Shown here: positions 5,946 to 8,355 of the stretch, piece by piece | How positions within the stretch are numbered: position 1 is the stretch's first letter | Layout of the letters: the number at the start of each line of letters is the position of its first letter | NCBI GenBank assembly: GCA_025061245.1 | Contig: JANZKD010000072.1 | Location: forward strand, 1 to 8,355 | Direction: 5' to 3' | Length of the DNA: 8,355 nt | Source: Candidatus Culexmicrobium profundum | GTDB taxonomy: Archaea > Thermoproteota > Methanomethylicia > Culexarchaeales > Culexmicrobiaceae | Made by a program: the position numbers and the translations under genes | The notes under the pieces: model-generated | What the model saw: the letters and a program-made list of their open reading frames with translations, nothing else | Told to the model about the DNA's origin: nothing | Database searches by the model: none

Positions 5946-7337
5946 TTGAATGAGAATTTAATGGAGAAGTTAATTGGAAAGGCAGAGAAGCTTGGAGCCT
6001 CCTATGTTGATGTAAGATATCAGGAAAATGAAAGCGAGGTAATACTTGTAGAAAATAAAATTCTAAAAAGCTACACCTCTAGAAAGCGTAGTGGAATTGG
6101 AATTAGAGTAATTGTTGATAAATCATTGGGTTATGCTTCTACAAGTAAAATTAACGGTGAATCATTAGAGCAGATACTTAGAGAAGCAGTAAAAATAGCT
6201 AGGGTATCAGGCATTGAAGTGAGAGGATTAGGTGAAGGAAGAGTTGAAAAAGCTGAGGAAAAATCCCTTGTGAAGGTAAATCCATTTGAGATTGATCCTG
6301 ACGATAAGGTGTCAGTAGCCTTGGAGGCAAATAAGTCAGCCTTAATTAGTGATGAAATTAAAAATATTCAAACAGCACTTGGAATTGTAAGGGACTCTAG
6401 ACTATTCATGTCATCCTTAGGGTCTAAAATTAAGTTAGAAACCACCATTATTGGAGTTTCTCATGGAAGTGTAGCTAGGGTAAACGGAAGAATGGAAAGA
6501 GTATCCTATAGCAATTCAAAGTGTGCAGGATTCGAATTCATTGAGAAGGAGGATTGGAATTCATTTACAATAGACATTTCAAAGCTAGCATTAGAAGCAG
6601 TTAACGCTAAAACTCCTCCACCAGGCACCTATACAGTTGTAGTTGATCCAGATGTAATAGGATTAATGCTTCACGAAGCCTTCGGACATGCATCAGAAGG
6701 AGACTTAGTGGCTTCTGGAGAATCAGTTCTACACGGCATGCTTGGTAAAAGAGTGGCCAGTGAACTCGTAACTATTATTGATGAAGGAGTAGTTGAGAAT
6801 GGATACTTCCACCCCTATGATGATGAAGGAGTAAAGAAGGAGAAGACAGTTATAGTTGAAAATGGAATCTTGAAAAACTATATACATAGCATAACTTCAG
6901 CCACACTTCTCGGAGCCAAACCAACAGGCAATGGTAGAGCACAAGACTTCGAAAACCTACCAATAGTAAGACAAACAAACTATTACATGGCTCCCGGCGA
7001 CTATAGCTTTGAAGAGCTAATTGAAGACATAGACTTCGGCATATACATTAAAGGGAAGGGAGCTGGAGGAGGACAAGTTGAAGTAGGCATGGGCACCTTC
7101 ACCTTCGGCGTAGGACCATCAAAAATAATTAGAAAAGGAGAACTAGCCGAAACAGTTAGAGGAGTAGTAATAAGCGGATTAATACTTGAAACACTAAAAA
7201 CCATAGATGCAATTGGAAAAGACTTGAAAATTAGAACAAACGTATTTGGAGGATGCGGCAAAATGGGACAGTCAGTAAGAGTTGGATTCGGCGGCCCACA
7301 CGTTAGAGTGAGAAAAATGACTGTAGGAGGAAGGTGA
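5946..7337 (+). CDS. tldD: TldD, catalytic subunit of the TldD/TldE metalloprotease
   Basis: TldD and TldE form a heterodimeric zinc protease that degrades or trims unfolded peptides; in E. coli the pair matures microcin B17 and degrades the CcdA antitoxin. From TTG 5946 it has 463 residues, family-typical. It shows the N-terminal LGASYVDVRYQ, a metal-binding LMLHEAFGHASEGD with HExxxH (His243, Glu244, His248) around 240-252, FDDEG-like YDDEGV near 291-296, TGNGRAQDF near 327-335, GAGGGQVEVGMGTFTFGV near 373-389, and a C-terminal FGGCGKMGQ with Cys437, the residue expected to complete the zinc site. The product is soluble and cytoplasmic, with no signal peptide. GGTGG at 5936-5940 suits TTG 5946; GTG 5934 or 5937 would add up to four residues. 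Its TGA lies inside the ribosome site of tldE, four bases before the next ATG. Codon use changes along the gene (see findings). Confidence 0.95.
   Translation: MNENLMEKLIGKAEKLGASYVDVRYQENESEVILVENKILKSYTSRKRSGIGIRVIVDKSLGYASTSKINGESLEQILREAVKIARVSGIEVRGLGEGRVEKAEEKSLVKVNPFEIDPDDKVSVALEANKSALISDEIKNIQTALGIVRDSRLFMSSLGSKIKLETTIIGVSHGSVARVNGRMERVSYSNSKCAGFEFIEKEDWNSFTIDISKLALEAVNAKTPPPGTYTVVVDPDVIGLMLHEAFGHASEGDLVASGESVLHGMLGKRVASELVTIIDEGVVENGYFHPYDDEGVKKEKTVIVENGILKNYIHSITSATLLGAKPTGNGRAQDFENLPIVRQTNYYMAPGDYSFEELIEDIDFGIYIKGKGAGGGQVEVGMGTFTFGVGPSKIIRKGELAETVRGVVISGLILETLKTIDAIGKDLKIRTNVFGGCGKMGQSVRVGFGGPHVRVRKMTVGGR
7333..7337 (+). promoter_or_regulatory. Ribosome binding site of tldE overlapping the tldD stop codon
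   Basis: GGTGA, four bases before ATG 7342. Its last three bases are the TGA stop of tldD, and GGAGG lies just upstream at 7326-7330. The arrangement suggests ribosomes finishing tldD reinitiate on tldE, which would keep the two subunits in proportion. Confidence 0.65.
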
Positions 7338-7341
7338 AATC

Positions 7342-8355
7342 ATGATCACATGTGAAAATATAATTAAAATGGCATTAAAGGAAGGGGCAACAGAAGCAGA
7401 AGTATACTTATGGCAAAATAAGAGCGTTAGAATTGAATTTGAAGAAGAAATCAAAAGCTTCAAAGTCTCAGACTCAATAGGACTGGGATTAAGAGTAGCA
7501 ATAAACAAGAAGGTAGCCCTATACTCAACCACCCTAACCAGCAAAGATGAAATAGAAAAGGCAGTTTTAAAGGCAATCAAAATAGCCAAAGCCTCACCCG
7601 AAGATCCAAACTGGAATCATCTAAACAAGAAGTTTGATAAATCACCAGCCAAAGGCTACTATGACGAGAAAATAGAAAAAATAGACTATGAAGAAATTGT
7701 AGAGACAATCAAGGCAGCCATAGGAAAAATGATGGATTACGACAAGAGAGTCAAGCCAACAAGGGGAGGAGTAGCCATAGGCATCTCAAAAACATCAATA
7801 GCAAACAATTATGGAGAAAGTGGAGAGAGAAGGGAAACTGGAATTCAAGCTTGGCTTAGAGCTAAAGCTGAAGAAAATGGATTGAAGAGCACTGGAACAG
7901 AACATGTAGAAGCCCGAGCATGGGACAAAATAGATCTAGAAGAACTAGCAGTTAAAGCCGCTGAAAAGGCAGTTAAATTCCTAAAGGCAAAGCCAATTGA
8001 AAGCGGTGAAATGCCAGTAATCATATCAAACAAAATATTCGCAAACATTCTAGGAGTAATGCTCAGTGGACCAATAAGTGCAGACTGGATTCAAAAAAGG
8101 AGATCACCCCTAGCAAACAAGATAGGCGAAATAATAGCTGATGAGAAAATAACAATTATAGACGATGGAATAATGAATGGAGGATGGAACACACGTCCCT
8201 TCGACGATGAAGGCTACCCAACACAAATCACACCCATAATTGAAAAGGGAATACTTAAAAACTACATCTATGACACCTACACAGCCCTAAAAGACAAAGT
8301 AAACTCAACTGGAAACGCATATAGATTCTATGGGCAGCCTCCAATGCCGAGGCCA
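7342..8355 (+). CDS. pmbA: TldE/PmbA, non-catalytic partner of TldD (C-terminus cut by the window edge)
   Basis: The frame is open from ATG 7342 to the last base: 338 codons without a stop, against a usual length near 430-450, so roughly the last 100 residues are missing. It opens MITCENIIKMALKEGATEAE, the same fold start as TldD (ALKEGATEAEVYLW against KLGASYVDVRY). It carries the PmbA/TldE blocks MLSGPISADWIQKRRSPL near 235-252, ITIIDDGIMNGGWNTRPFDD near 265-284, DEGYPT, IIEKGILKNYIYDTYTA, and STGNAYR. Where TldD has HExxxH, this protein has LGVMLSGPISAD, with no histidines, as expected for the inactive subunit that shapes the substrate cavity. It follows tldD by four bases with a shared stop/ribosome site. 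The frame runs straight through with no sign of decay, so the truncation is only the window edge. Confidence 0.95.
   Translation, partial: MITCENIIKMALKEGATEAEVYLWQNKSVRIEFEEEIKSFKVSDSIGLGLRVAINKKVALYSTTLTSKDEIEKAVLKAIKIAKASPEDPNWNHLNKKFDKSPAKGYYDEKIEKIDYEEIVETIKAAIGKMMDYDKRVKPTRGGVAIGISKTSIANNYGESGERRETGIQAWLRAKAEENGLKSTGTEHVEARAWDKIDLEELAVKAAEKAVKFLKAKPIESGEMPVIISNKIFANILGVMLSGPISADWIQKRRSPLANKIGEIIADEKITIIDDGIMNGGWNTRPFDDEGYPTQITPIIEKGILKNYIYDTYTALKDKVNSTGNAYRFYGQPPMPRP

Noticed and set aside
7001..7589. Minus-strand open frames across the end of tldD and start of tldE
   Set aside because: They are antisense to conserved TldD C-terminal blocks and the tldE start; low-complexity hydrophobic and serine-rich translations are typical of shadows.
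7845..8048. Minus-strand open frame within tldE
   Set aside because: It is antisense to an uninterrupted TldE reading frame with clear family motifs.
5934..8355. TldD/TldE as part of a peptide-modification (microcin-like) cluster
   Set aside because: No precursor peptide, cyclodehydratase or transporter gene is visible beside the pair, and tldD/tldE are widespread housekeeping genes in archaea.

Overview
The window reads as a chromosomal segment of an AT-rich archaeon. The pointers are a class I HMG-CoA reductase (archaeal isoprenoid lipid synthesis), TTATAA-type boxes about 50 nt ahead of several starts, GGTGG/GGTGA ribosome sites, TTG start codons and an archaeal-style ThiI without a rhodanese domain. 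A TACK-group or related thermophile is possible, but I cannot place it to genus. There is no sign of a phage, transposon, CRISPR array, tRNA or rRNA.

Layout. The left edge holds the first 27 codons of a minus-strand MoeB/ThiF-type E1-like gene. It is divergent from a plus-strand SufS-type cysteine desulfurase (185-1396). The desulfurase runs tail to tail into a minus-strand fdhD (1367-2179), and the two coding regions overlap by 30 bp. Further along the minus strand lie hmgA (2324-3562), a LarE-family sulfur transferase (3682-4503) and thiI (4551-5756). thiI and larE look like one operon. A 170-190 bp intergenic stretch with an imperfect direct repeat separates thiI from the divergent tldD-tldE pair. 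tldD is complete; tldE runs off the right edge after 338 codons.

How the genes fit together. Five of the eight genes handle or activate sulfur: the E1-like adenylyltransferase (start only), the cysteine desulfurase, FdhD (sulfurates the molybdenum/tungsten bis-pterin cofactor), the LarE-like PP-loop sulfur transferase and ThiI (tRNA 4-thiouridine and possibly thiamine thiazole sulfur). HMG-CoA reductase makes mevalonate for membrane lipids. TldD/TldE form a metalloprotease acting on peptides. Each gene belongs to a known family. What deserves a second look is the clustering of sulfur-transfer genes, the cysteine patterns in LarE, ThiI and FdhD, the duplicated promoter-like repeat, and a codon-use shift inside tldD. 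I saw no clearly new system.

Start codons were chosen by comparing ribosome-site spacing and TATA-box distance across the window. Several differ from the longest open frame, and each alternative is given.
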